Positions 28,634 to 37,383 of a stretch of DNA of 64,000 bases are shown in pieces. The notes under the pieces are model-generated. The model saw only the letters and a list, made by a program, of their open reading frames with translations, ran no database searches and was not told the DNA's origin. Each line of letters starts with the position of its first letter. Position 1 is the first letter of the stretch. A program made the translations under genes and the position numbers. Source of the DNA: Thermococcus sp. M39. Lineage in GTDB: Archaea; Methanobacteriota_B; Thermococci; Thermococcales; Thermococcaceae. The DNA is taken from the NCBI RefSeq assembly GCF_012027325.1, contig NZ_SNUG01000003.1, positions 402,037 through 466,036 on the forward strand. Direction: 5' to 3'.

Positions 28634-29597
28634 ACTTTACCCTAAACGTCAGCCCTAGCTCTTTAGCTTTCTTCTGCACCTGCAGTTTGAACTGACATGC
28701 CTTGCATATCTCTCCAGTCGTCGGCTGTCCGCAAATCTTACAGCGGTTCAGCTTTCTCTTCGCATAGTGCTTTGCTAAAATCGGGAAGAGCTTGTCGTAG
28801 CTCCTCAAAATTTGGTATTTTGTTCCTGGATGCTTCTCTTCCATCTCGTTCAGCCAATCCCTTATTTCAGCTCTAAATGCCTCGACAACATAGGGACATT
28901 CACTTAAATCAACCTCAATGTTGTTGAGAACAGCGTAGAGAACAATCTCCTTTTCTGGCACCTCTCTTAAAGGCTTAATTCTTGGGACTAAGTCCTCGTG
29001 AATGACCTCATAATACGGCCCTGTCCTTCCCAATCTCGCAATGTCTCCGCGCATTATGTTCATCAAAAACACTTGTGCTTCATCATCTAAATTTAAGCCA
29101 ATAGCTAATTTATCTGCCCCAACATCTTGAGCGGCATAATTTAACAGCCATCTCCTCCATACGCCGCAGTAGGAACAAGCCCCAACCCTCTCGCCTTTCT
29201 CGAAGCTCCCCATGATTTGGACTGTCTCATCAAGGGTGAAGCCGATATATTCCTTGAAGGAATAGACGTGGTGCTCTATTCCCAAAAGCTCTGCATTCTT
29301 CTTCGCTATCTCAACACTTGCTGGACGATAGCCAGCTATTCCTTCATCTATTGTTATGGCAACAATTTCAAAAGGAAACTTCTTCCTAAGTTTGGCTAAA
29401 AGATGCAAGAGAACAACACTGTCCTTTCCACCACTTACCCCAACAGCTATCCTCTCACCGCGCTTAATCATTTTATACTTTCTCACAGTCTGCTTTACTT
29501 TTTTCTCAACCATTTCGTTGAAGTGTTTGTGGCAGTAATATTTGCCTTCATAACGAGCGTGATAAACAGCTTCTCTCCCACATTTTGAACACTTCAT
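28632..29597 (-). CDS. ttuA: tRNA 2-thiolation enzyme (TtuA/Ncs6-like)
   Basis: 321 residues of the PP-loop ATPase family that thiolates uridines in tRNA. The order is an N-terminal zinc finger (CSKCGREA, YCHKHF), the PP-loop GVSGGKDSVVLLHLL, a cysteine pair in ACSYCG and a later ECPYV for an iron-sulfur cluster, and a C-terminal zinc finger (CKICGQP, CKAC). These match TtuA, which makes 5-methyl-2-thiouridine at position 54 in thermophiles; Ncs6-type wobble thiolation is the alternative. A paralogue lies at 49993-50922. ATG follows AGGTGAGG. Confidence 0.85.
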   Translation of the reverse strand: MKCSKCGREAVYHARYEGKYYCHKHFNEMVEKKVKQTVRKYKMIKRGERIAVGVSGGKDSVVLLHLLAKLRKKFPFEIVAITIDEGIAGYRPASVEIAKKNAELLGIEHHVYSFKEYIGFTLDETVQIMGSFEKGERVGACSYCGVWRRWLLNYAAQDVGADKLAIGLNLDDEAQVFLMNIMRGDIARLGRTGPYYEVIHEDLVPRIKPLREVPEKEIVLYAVLNNIEVDLSECPYVVEAFRAEIRDWLNEMEEKHPGTKYQILRSYDKLFPILAKHYAKRKLNRCKICGQPTTGEICKACQFKLQVQKKAKELGLTFRVK

Positions 29598-29733
29598 GAC
29601 CTCACCTAACTTTCAGAAGAAGCTTGATTTTAAAAGGGTTTAGGTTGAGCAGCAGAGAATTACTCCAATCATAAACGTCCATTATCGAAAACTTTTTTAT
29701 GAATGAAGATTCCTTTATACACGGGGGATGCCT

Positions 29734-30468
29734 GTGGAACTCCTTAAGACGGGGATTAGGAAATTAGATGAGGCTATTGGCGGAGGCTTAATTGAAGATA
29801 GTATCTTATTGATAATCTATGACACCTATTCCATAGGGTGGTCTCTGGGTGTTAAGATTCTGCAGAATAGAATAGAACAAGGAGACTTCGGTGTTATAAT
29901 AAACTCTGTCCTTCCCCTATCGTCCCTCTCGATGGAATTTAAAATTGCAAGTTTTGGAATAGAAAAATCAGCCAGGGAGGGCAATTTAGGCATAATTGAT
30001 ATATTTGCCTCCTTTACTGGGATAAAGTACATTGAGCCCTTTATATATTACACCAACATGGATACTTCAACTTTTCTGCCCAAGTTCACAACGATGTACA
30101 GAAAGATGCTCAATGATATGATTAAAGATAGAAGGCCTATTGGGCTTACTGTCACCATGGACGGTCTTGCATTCTTGTTAGGAGAAGAGCAGTACATTAA
30201 GATACTCCAGAAGAATTTAGCTATAAAAGAAACCGCTAGGCTTACTGAGAAAAGGAAAAGACCGCTGAACATATTTCTGCTTAACAGAGACAGAGTCTCA
30301 AAGAGATTTATCTCTTGGCTTGCTCTGTATAGCCAGTATATTGTCGAGTTCTACTCCTTGGAAGAAGGAAATGAAGAGAAAATGATTGTGAGGAAATCCC
30401 CTCTTCCAGAATTTGAGCCCAAAACTTATCGCTTCAAATTGAAAAAAGGTCAAGTGGAAATCTTTTAG
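29734..30468 (+). CDS. Degenerate KaiC/RecA-like protein without Walker A
   Basis: 244 residues. The opening TGIRKLDEAIGGGLIEDSILLII closely follows the KaiC/RadA start, but the place of GxxGxGKT is taken by YDTYSIGWS, so ATP binding is lost or altered. The Walker B strand region reads PIGLTVTMDGLAFLLG with Asp kept. GTG 29734 lies six bases after GGGGG and is favoured over ATG 29728, which overlaps the ribosome site. Thermococcales have many such non-catalytic RecA-fold proteins of unknown role. Confidence 0.6.
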   Translation: MELLKTGIRKLDEAIGGGLIEDSILLIIYDTYSIGWSLGVKILQNRIEQGDFGVIINSVLPLSSLSMEFKIASFGIEKSAREGNLGIIDIFASFTGIKYIEPFIYYTNMDTSTFLPKFTTMYRKMLNDMIKDRRPIGLTVTMDGLAFLLGEEQYIKILQKNLAIKETARLTEKRKRPLNIFLLNRDRVSKRFISWLALYSQYIVEFYSLEEGNEEKMIVRKSPLPEFEPKTYRFKLKKGQVEIF

Positions 30469-30493
30469 TCTAGTCTTTGACAGTCTTGTCCTT

Positions 30494-31024
30494 TTATCTG
30501 CTTTTCTTATCCATATTTTTAAAGCTTAATGCCAACTTCACTGCTTCCTTTGGATTTTCTACAAAGTACACCTTTACAATCTTCTTGTGGTCAAAGTAGC
30601 CGTCTTTGGCCAATAATTCGAGCCTATCGCTTGCATATCCAGTGTCTGTAAGAATTATCAGAGGTTTTCCATAGTCATAGGCCATCAATGCTTCAACCAT
30701 AGTTCCGATTCCACCACCTAAAACAACTAAAACATCAGCTGAGTTTATCATTACAGCACTCCTCTCTGCAAAGTCCATTCCGGTTTTTATCCTTATCGTG
30801 TTGAATTCATTACCTTCTTGTCTCTCTGGAAGTATTCCAACTACAATCCCTCCGGCTTTTCTGAATTCTTCGCTGACAATCTTCATGATTCCGCTTCTGC
30901 CTCCAGTCAAAAGGATAACTTCATCTTTATACTTCCCAAGCTCCCTTGCAAACTCTCTTGCCTTTCTCTCTGCTTTTTCCAGCGGTTTTTCATCACTTGA
31001 ACCTGCTATTGCTATTTGAATCAT
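30494..31024 (-). CDS. TIGR00725 / LOG-like Rossmann-fold protein
   Basis: 176 residues with the LOG/DprA-like nucleotide-binding fold: AIAGSSDE at the first loop, LLTGGRSGIMKIVSEEF, and VVLGGGIGTMVEALMAYDYGKP in place of the LOG motif GGxGTxxE. Likely nucleotide or cytokinin-type base-ribose-phosphate binding (inference). ATG follows GGGTGAT, four bases after the site-2 protease gene, so it is in the same operon. Confidence 0.8.
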   Translation of the reverse strand: MIQIAIAGSSDEKPLEKAERKAREFARELGKYKDEVILLTGGRSGIMKIVSEEFRKAGGIVVGILPERQEGNEFNTIRIKTGMDFAERSAVMINSADVLVVLGGGIGTMVEALMAYDYGKPLIILTDTGYASDRLELLAKDGYFDHKKIVKVYFVENPKEAVKLALSFKNMDKKSR

Positions 31025-31028
31025 AGGA

Positions 31029-32159
31029 TCACCCTATCAGATTCCTTATAGCTGGAATTAGATTTATTGCAAGCAGCAAAACTCCAATGCCAATGAAAGC
31101 AAAGCTTATTGGCTTTGCAATTTTTTCTGGGAGGAACTCCTTAAGGGTTTCATCAAGCATTCTGCCACCATCTAGTGGTATCAGTGGGAAGAGGTTCATC
31201 AGACCGATTCCGAGGTTTAGGATATATATCCAGTTGAGAGCAAAGTATATTGGTAATACTACATTTTCATGCCCTATAGTAGATGCTACATATTGTGAGG
31301 GATAAACTCCAAGGTATCCTTTTCCGGGATTATTGGGATGTTCTCCGAGAGGAACCTTTACAGAAAGCTTTTCCCCATTCCTAATGACTTCCAAAGTAAC
31401 AACTTGTCCAGCTTTTGTCTTGTTCATGAAGTTAAGAAAATCCTCAATTGTTTTTATTTGAACCCCATCAATGCCAACTATGATATCTCCTTCTTTTAAG
31501 TAATGAATGGCTGGTCCATTTGGGTCAAAACTTACAATCTCAACTCCAGCATATTGTATAAGCGGGGCAAATACTGAAAGGATCAACACTGCAGCGAGTA
31601 AAGCGGTAACAATGTTAGCCATTGAACCAGCAGCATAGACTCTGAGCCTTTTAATGAGCGGAGCTTTTCTTAACTCATCTTCGTCTGGTTCAACAAAAGC
31701 TCCAGGAATTACAAAGAACAATATCAAACCCACTGATTTTAAAGGAAGACCTTCAGCTCTCGCAACAACTCCATGGCTCAACTCATGAACAACCATCACA
31801 ACAATTAAACCAATCAAACCGTACCACAGAGGTATTGTAACACCGGGAATTACGAGCTGAACTCCAGCAACTTGAGCTTTGGCCCTTATTGCAATAAGGG
31901 CAGATCTTATCAACATGTAGAAGACAAACACCATTCCTCCAAATCCTACAATAATCCCAATTGTCCCATAAACTTTCCAGAAACGCGTATACTTCTGAGC
32001 AAATTTATCTATAAATCCAAGAAGCTTCTTTGTACGCCACATTATTATGAACAAATCAACAACTAATCCTTCCTCTTCCTCCTCTTTTTTTCTCCCAAAG
32101 AGAACGTAGAGAATTCCCCAGAATGCAAGGAGGATAATCAGGACTGTCCAAAGGTTCAT
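31029..32159 (-). CDS. Site-2 protease family metalloprotease (M50) with PDZ
   Basis: An intramembrane zinc protease of 376 aa. The metal motif HELSH lies in VMVVHELSHGVVARAEG, and the third ligand in LFPLIPLDGGRM. A PDZ-like domain (about 210-290; GDIIVGIDGVQIKTIEDFLNF) sits between hydrophobic segments. Five or more transmembrane helices are visible. ATG 32159 follows GAGGTGTT. It precedes the LOG-like gene and follows the sugar dehydrogenase gene at 55 bases. Confidence 0.88.
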   Translation of the reverse strand: MNLWTVLIILLAFWGILYVLFGRKKEEEEEGLVVDLFIIMWRTKKLLGFIDKFAQKYTRFWKVYGTIGIIVGFGGMVFVFYMLIRSALIAIRAKAQVAGVQLVIPGVTIPLWYGLIGLIVVMVVHELSHGVVARAEGLPLKSVGLILFFVIPGAFVEPDEDELRKAPLIKRLRVYAAGSMANIVTALLAAVLILSVFAPLIQYAGVEIVSFDPNGPAIHYLKEGDIIVGIDGVQIKTIEDFLNFMNKTKAGQVVTLEVIRNGEKLSVKVPLGEHPNNPGKGYLGVYPSQYVASTIGHENVVLPIYFALNWIYILNLGIGLMNLFPLIPLDGGRMLDETLKEFLPEKIAKPISFAFIGIGVLLLAINLIPAIRNLIG

Positions 32160-32214
32160 CTTTAACACCTCTTTAACCACACTCTTTTGTTCTATTTATA
32201 AAGTTTAGGAGAGC

Positions 32215-33156
32215 TTAACCCCTGATAATTTTCCCCTCTTTTGCACTTTTTAATGCCATTATTGCGACTTTTAATGCATGTAAACCATCGCTCCCAGAAA
32301 CAATTGGCTGTATGCCCTTTTCAACGCACTCAACAAAATGCTCTATCTCATTTCTCAAAGGCTCTCTTTTCTGGATTTTCGCTTTTCTAATCCACTCATG
32401 ATTATAGAGGATCAGCTCTTGGTTAATATAATCAAGCTCTGCAATTCCTTCTGTTCCTACAACACTGAGTTTTCTAACTTTATGGGGAGTCAGCCAGTTT
32501 GTCTCAACAACTCCAGTTGCTGATTCAAAAGTCAGTACTATTACAGCATAATCTTCCAACTCGAGAGGATTTTTAGCGCTTCCAGCTTTTGCATAAACTT
32601 CCTTAACCTGTTCTCCCAGCAAAAAGCTCATGACATCAATATCATGAACTGCTAAGTCTACTATTACGCCAACATCTTTAATCTGAGGAGGAAAAGGTCC
32701 AACTCGTTTTGCAGTTAAAGTAACGATCTCCCCAAGGGAATTACTCTCAATAATTTCCTTCAGCTTAAGCACTGCGGGATTAAATCTCTCAATGTGCCCA
32801 ACCATTAAAGTTATATCCTTTTTTTCTGCTGCTCTAATAATTTCCTCAGCACTCTCAATGCTCTCCGCTATAGGCTTTTCAACCAAAACATTAACTCCAT
32901 TCTCAATAAAGTCCAAGGCAACTTGCTTGTGGAGAGAAGTTGGCACAACAATACTTACGGCATCAACTTTACTCATCAACTCTCTATAATCTTGAAACGC
33001 TTCGACCTTGTACTGCTTTGCGATTTCTCTTGCCCTCTCAAAGTTTGTATCAGCAACTCCTATGAACTCAACTCTCCCGTCTTTTGCTAATTCACTGTAA
33101 ACTCTCGCATGGTGCCTCCCCATGTTTCCGACGCCAACAACGCCAACCCTAAGCAT
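32215..33156 (-). CDS. Gfo/Idh/MocA-family nucleotide-sugar dehydrogenase
   Basis: 313 residues: NAD-binding Rossmann start VGVVGVGNMGRHHARVY, the EKP motif in NVLVEKPIAES, and the C-terminal oxidoreductase domain with DLAVHDIDVMSF. Position after a WbpD-type acetyltransferase and a DegT aminotransferase supports a WbpB/WlbA-like role: oxidation at C3 of UDP-GlcNAcA (or UDP-GlcNAc) before amination. ATG 33156 follows AGGTGGTTGGG and lies 23 bases after the aminotransferase stop. Confidence 0.82.
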   Translation of the reverse strand: MLRVGVVGVGNMGRHHARVYSELAKDGRVEFIGVADTNFERAREIAKQYKVEAFQDYRELMSKVDAVSIVVPTSLHKQVALDFIENGVNVLVEKPIAESIESAEEIIRAAEKKDITLMVGHIERFNPAVLKLKEIIESNSLGEIVTLTAKRVGPFPPQIKDVGVIVDLAVHDIDVMSFLLGEQVKEVYAKAGSAKNPLELEDYAVIVLTFESATGVVETNWLTPHKVRKLSVVGTEGIAELDYINQELILYNHEWIRKAKIQKREPLRNEIEHFVECVEKGIQPIVSGSDGLHALKVAIMALKSAKEGKIIRG

Positions 33157-33179
33157 CCCAACCACCTTAAAAGGTGAGA

Positions 33180-34283
33180 TTAAGAGGAAAGCTCTTTGAG
33201 TGTTTGGATTATATAAGCTATGTCCTCTCTGCTCACTGCTGGGTGCACGGGTAAACTTAACACTCTTCTTGAAGCCTCAATTGCATTTGGACAACAGTCC
33301 TTTGGATAGCCGAGCTTTTGATATAACGGTTGCCAGTGAATGGGAATTGGGTAATGAATGGCGGTCCCAATACCCTTCTCCCTAATCTGCTCCATTAACT
33401 CATTTCTGGTAAGTGGGAACTCGTCTTCAACTCTGATGACATACTGATGGAAGACATGTTTAACTCTAGGATCGACATAAGGTGGAGTTAATCCTTTGAT
33501 CTTGCTGATTTCTTCAGTTAAAAGCTTGGCATTTTCAATCCTCTTGGCATTCCATTCCTCAAGCTTTTTGAGCTGAGCTCTTCCAATTGCAGCAGCAATA
33601 TTAGTCATTTTGTAGTTATAACCAAGTTCTTCATGATAATATTTCTTTGTTTGCCCATGATTTATCAAAAGCTTGGCTCTCCTAGCTAGTTCTTCGTTGT
33701 TTGTAACCACAATTCCCCCTTCTCCGGTAGTCATGTTTTTGGTTGGGTAGAAGCTGAAGGCTGCAATATCTCCGAAGGTTCCGACTTTTTGGCCTTCAAA
33801 CTCAGCACCGTGAGCTTGAGCACAATCCTCAATGAGGTAAAGCTTGTAATCCTCGGCAATTTCTTTGAAAGCCTTCATGTCAGCAGGCTGTCCATAAAGG
33901 TGAACCACGAGGATTGCCCTCGTCTTATTGTTGATTTTCTCCAAAACGTCATTAGGGTCGAGGTTGAAAGTCTTTGGATCAATATCGGCAAAAACTGGCT
34001 TTGCACCTTGGAAGAGTATTGAGTTAGCAGAGGCGATGAAAGTGAAGGGTGTTGTAATTACCTCATCTCCCTCCTTAATTTTCAAAGCTTTAAATGCGAC
34101 ATCTAGAGCAGTTGTTCCGTTGCAAGTTGCAATTCCGTATTTTGCACCTAAATACTCGGCAAATTCTTTTTCGAATTCTTCGACTTCTTTTCCGTGCGCA
34201 AGCATTCCGCTTTTCAAAACTTCAACAACAGCATTTATCTCCTCATTTCCGATTAAGGGCTTGGCTATTGGGATTTGTCTCAT
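33180..34283 (-). CDS. DegT/DnrJ/EryC1/StrS aminotransferase (WbpE-like)
   Basis: 367 residues of PLP-dependent nucleotide-sugar aminotransferase. The PLP lysine is in SFYPTKNMTTGEGG, the pyridine-binding Asp in LIEDCAQAHGA, and the substrate loop in GTTALDVAFKAL. By context it should aminate the 3-keto sugar made by the neighbouring dehydrogenase. ATG follows GAGGCGGTT, 10 bases after the acetyltransferase stop. Confidence 0.88.
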   Translation of the reverse strand: MRQIPIAKPLIGNEEINAVVEVLKSGMLAHGKEVEEFEKEFAEYLGAKYGIATCNGTTALDVAFKALKIKEGDEVITTPFTFIASANSILFQGAKPVFADIDPKTFNLDPNDVLEKINNKTRAILVVHLYGQPADMKAFKEIAEDYKLYLIEDCAQAHGAEFEGQKVGTFGDIAAFSFYPTKNMTTGEGGIVVTNNEELARRAKLLINHGQTKKYYHEELGYNYKMTNIAAAIGRAQLKKLEEWNAKRIENAKLLTEEISKIKGLTPPYVDPRVKHVFHQYVIRVEDEFPLTRNELMEQIREKGIGTAIHYPIPIHWQPLYQKLGYPKDCCPNAIEASRRVLSLPVHPAVSREDIAYIIQTLKELSS

Positions 34284-34293
34284 TTTAACCGCC

Positions 34294-34899
34294 TCACAAG
34301 TCTTTTTCTTTCAAGTATCGTTCATAATCTTTTTTCCTTATCTTAACTTCTCTCCCACAGTGGGAGCATTTGAAGATTATGTGATTCTCATCCTCGCCAA
34401 TTTTCTCTTTTAATTTTCTGCCGCAGTAGCAGACGAAGCCTTTTAATCTTGCGGGGTTGCCGTAAACTAATCCAAAGGGTGGAACGTCTTTTGTCACTAC
34501 TGCTCCGGCACCAACCATGGCATATTCGCCGATTGTTACTCCACAAACTATTGTCGCGTGAGCTCCAATGCTTGCTCCCTTCTTAACCAAAGTGGGTACA
34601 AGCTCCCAATCCTCGTTAAAGGCTCTCGGATAAAGGTCGTTTGTGAAGGTCATGTGTGGGCCGAGGAAGACGTCGTCTTCGACTTTTACTCCACGATAAA
34701 CGCTTACGCCATTTTGGATTTTTACGTTGTTTCCTATCTCAACTCCAACGTCAATGTAAACGTCCTTTCCAATGTTGCAGTTTTTCCCGATTTTAGCGCC
34801 TTTCCTTATGTGTGCGAAGTGCCAAATCCTAGTCCCTTCACCAATATCAACTCCCTCTTCAACAACAGCCGTCGGATGAACGAAATACTTTTGAGGCAC
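34294..34899 (-). CDS. Left-handed beta-helix acetyltransferase with C-terminal zinc ribbon (WbpD-like)
   Basis: 201 residues. The hexapeptide repeats run from [18 protein letters not shown] through [30 protein letters not shown], the hallmark of WbpD/WlbB N-acetyltransferases. A 45-residue tail adds a zinc ribbon (CYCGRK and CSHCGRE). With the next two genes it would complete a UDP-2,3-diacetamido uronic acid branch. The start is GTG 34899 after GGTGTT; the frame continues upstream to 34995 but has no ribosome site and would cross the divergent promoter. Confidence 0.85.
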   Translation of the reverse strand: MPQKYFVHPTAVVEEGVDIGEGTRIWHFAHIRKGAKIGKNCNIGKDVYIDVGVEIGNNVKIQNGVSVYRGVKVEDDVFLGPHMTFTNDLYPRAFNEDWELVPTLVKKGASIGAHATIVCGVTIGEYAMVGAGAVVTKDVPPFGLVYGNPARLKGFVCYCGRKLKEKIGEDENHIIFKCSHCGREVKIRKKDYERYLKEKDL

Positions 34900-34929
34900 T
34901 TTGAACACCACAAGGTATTGACAACCTAA

Positions 34930-34940
34930 ATTATAAAAGC
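34930..34940. promoter_or_regulatory. Shared symmetric TATA box for two divergent polysaccharide operons
   Basis: AAATTATAAAAGC centres on the palindrome TTATAA at 34931-34936. It lies about 38 bases from ATG 34973 on one side and about 34 bases from GTG 34899 on the other, so one box is well placed for both directions. No second good TATA is visible in the 73-base gap. Confidence 0.5.
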
Positions 34941-34972
34941 ATTGTTCAGCTAAGTTATGTGAGGTATAATCT

Positions 34973-36160
34973 ATGGATGTAAAAGCAGACCTCATAATAT
35001 TCTCTCAAGCGTTTCCTCCGGAAAAAGGAGGCAACGCATCAAGAATTGGTGATTTATATAAATATCTTACCAAATTTGGAATCAAAGTTATTGTTGTTTC
35101 TGCACTTGAAACTTATCCCTTTGGAACATTCCCCCGGGAATTTAGACTAATTAAAAAAGATGGCGACGTTATTCGGCTGTTTACGTATCAGCCTAAAAAA
35201 GATGCTTCTAGCATTGAGAGAGTTTTGTATTACACTATTTTTCCAGTTTTGGCAAGCATATGGCTGATTTTCAATAGAAAATCTTCAGATGTTATTTTAA
35301 TCACTTCACCACCACCCCAAATGTATTTGGTCGCTCTCATTGGTAAACTCCTGAGAAAGAAAGTTATCATCGACATTAGAGACTTGTTTTTGGATGTCAG
35401 CGTTAATTTGGGATTCATAAAGAAAGGGAGCTTAGTTGAGAGAGCTTTTAGATTCTTGGAATCGAAAGCTCTTCAAAAGGCAGATGCCGTAACTCTTGTT
35501 ACTCTAAAGATAAGACGCCAATTAGTTGAGGAATACGGAATAGATTCTGCCAAATGTTATGTAGTTCCTAATGGTGTGGATTTGGAGACATTTAAGTGCG
35601 ACAAATTAAAAAGAAAACTTCAAATGGTTTATGCTGGCTACTTTGGACATGCTCAGGATTTTGACACATTTTTGAAAGGATACGCACTTTTGAAAGAAAA
35701 TGAGAGAGTGCCTCTAATCTTGGCAGGTGGCGGAGAAACACTTGAAGATGTGTTGAAAAACGCTGAGAAGCTTGGAATTGCTAAATGGATAAACTATGTT
35801 GGGATGCTATCTAGGAGAGAAGTTGTTAAGTTGCTGTGCTCCTCCTCCATTGGCGTTGCCCCAATAAAAGTGGATGAAAGTCTGAAATATGCAATTCCAT
35901 CAAAAATCTATGAGTATTTAGCATGTGGTTTGCCATTCATTGGAGTAGGTATTGGAGAGATAGAGAGGATTGCAGAGGAAAGCAGAGCTGGATGCGTAGG
36001 AAAAACTCCAGAAGAAGTTGCTGAGTGCATTAGGAAACTTTTAAACTCCAATCTTGAAAAGCTGAGGGTTCAAGCTCTCAGATATGTTAAGAGGTTCAGC
36101 AGAGAAAGCTCCGCCGAAAAGTTCCTTAATGTACTGAATTCGCTGAGGGGACAAAAATGA
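34973..36160 (+). CDS. Glycosyltransferase, GT4-like
   Basis: 395 residues with GT-B fold. The N-terminal domain has [20 protein letters not shown], typical of GT4 enzymes of surface polysaccharide clusters. The C-terminal donor-binding domain has [21 protein letters not shown] and the EX7E-like [20 protein letters not shown] hydrophobic patch near residue 100 could attach to the membrane. First of four tightly spaced genes (overlap with the next by four bases). Donor and acceptor unknown. Confidence 0.85.
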   Translation: MDVKADLIIFSQAFPPEKGGNASRIGDLYKYLTKFGIKVIVVSALETYPFGTFPREFRLIKKDGDVIRLFTYQPKKDASSIERVLYYTIFPVLASIWLIFNRKSSDVILITSPPPQMYLVALIGKLLRKKVIIDIRDLFLDVSVNLGFIKKGSLVERAFRFLESKALQKADAVTLVTLKIRRQLVEEYGIDSAKCYVVPNGVDLETFKCDKLKRKLQMVYAGYFGHAQDFDTFLKGYALLKENERVPLILAGGGETLEDVLKNAEKLGIAKWINYVGMLSRREVVKLLCSSSIGVAPIKVDESLKYAIPSKIYEYLACGLPFIGVGIGEIERIAEESRAGCVGKTPEEVAECIRKLLNSNLEKLRVQALRYVKRFSRESSAEKFLNVLNSLRGQK

Positions 36161-37383
36161 AGGCGAAAATGTCTGAATACTTGGATGCTTTGCTGAAAAA
36201 TACTGAGCAGTACTTAGTAATTAAAGATGAAATCGCCTACATAAAAGATCCTGTTTTTGGAATAGTGAGAAATAGAGTTAGCGCTGAGTATCTGAAATCT
36301 ATAATTCGGTTATACGGGGAGTCTGAGAGAGATATTATCAAAAAACTTGTGCGTTTCCTTCTTTCGAGGCAGAATTTAAACGGCTCTTGGAATGAAATTC
36401 ATCCCAATTACAACCAAGAATCGGCTCTCGTAACATCTTTTGTTGGAGAAGCTCTGCTTCTAGCTTTGCCATATTTAGAGGGTGAACTGAAAGAAAGAAC
36501 AGAAAATGCTCTGCGGAAGGCGAGAGATTATGTCCTATCAAGTGAGATTGAGCAGGGGTATTTTCTTAAGTCTAAGCTCTACACAGCTGACTATCTTAAT
36601 GTTGATGCAACTTGTGGGGCTTTCTTAGCTCAGTATTACAAAGTTTTTGGAGATAAAGAAGCATTAGAAGGTGCAAAAAGAGCTGCAAGAAGAGTGTGCA
36701 CATTTCAAGAAAGAGATGGGGCATTTCCGTATACAGTGAATAGAGGAAATGAGAAGTATCCATTGAATGTTCCGTGCATTCACTACCAAGGTGTTACGCT
36801 TTATTATCTCTCAAAGATTCAAGAAGTTATTCAGGAAGAGCGGCTTAAGGAGTGTATGCTCAAGGGAACGCAATGGCTCTCGGACGTTCAAAGAAATAAT
36901 GGAAAATTTGATTGGTCAAAGAGCGGCTTGATGTTTGCTTATTATCTTACTGGAGCTTATGCATTTGGAATTGCCTCTTTTGTGTACGCATCTCAATGGG
37001 ATGAGAGATATTTAGAGAACGCAGCAAAGCTATTGCCAATTCTGAATGAGAACACTCCAAATATAGTCCTCAGATGGGAGAAAGGAAAGTGGAGAGATTT
37101 CCCAAGAGATGTGGTTGTTTCATTTAAGAGTGCTTGGCTCGGAGATTATCCTGTAAAACACAAGCTGTTTAGACTTGGCTATGCTGTTTATAGGCAGATT
37201 GCAAGGAGAAGGTTCTCTGAAGATGTTAAGGAAGATATGATCTTCAAACTTGTAACAAAGCTTTTTGGAATAAAGGCCTCAACAGTTGAGCCTTCTAAGA
37301 ACTTCCCTGACATGTTCATGACGTCTGAAGTCTTGGATTGTTTAAGTTATGCGTTAACATTTTTGGAAGGTGAAAAACAATGA
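36157..37383 (+). CDS. Alpha/alpha-toroid (terpenoid cyclase-like fold) protein in polysaccharide cluster
   Basis: 408 residues, soluble, built of helical pairs. Repeats like LSRQNLNGSWNEIHPNYN, ERDGAFPYTVNRGNEKYP and DVQRNNGKFDW resemble the turn segments of squalene-cyclase and prenyltransferase repeats. Similar toroids also occur in polysaccharide lyases, epimerases and hydrolases, which fits its position between two glycosyltransferases. ATGA overlaps join it to both neighbours. No catalytic residues can be assigned from reading alone. Confidence 0.65.
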   Translation: MKAKMSEYLDALLKNTEQYLVIKDEIAYIKDPVFGIVRNRVSAEYLKSIIRLYGESERDIIKKLVRFLLSRQNLNGSWNEIHPNYNQESALVTSFVGEALLLALPYLEGELKERTENALRKARDYVLSSEIEQGYFLKSKLYTADYLNVDATCGAFLAQYYKVFGDKEALEGAKRAARRVCTFQERDGAFPYTVNRGNEKYPLNVPCIHYQGVTLYYLSKIQEVIQEERLKECMLKGTQWLSDVQRNNGKFDWSKSGLMFAYYLTGAYAFGIASFVYASQWDERYLENAAKLLPILNENTPNIVLRWEKGKWRDFPRDVVVSFKSAWLGDYPVKHKLFRLGYAVYRQIARRRFSEDVKEDMIFKLVTKLFGIKASTVEPSKNFPDMFMTSEVLDCLSYALTFLEGEKQ

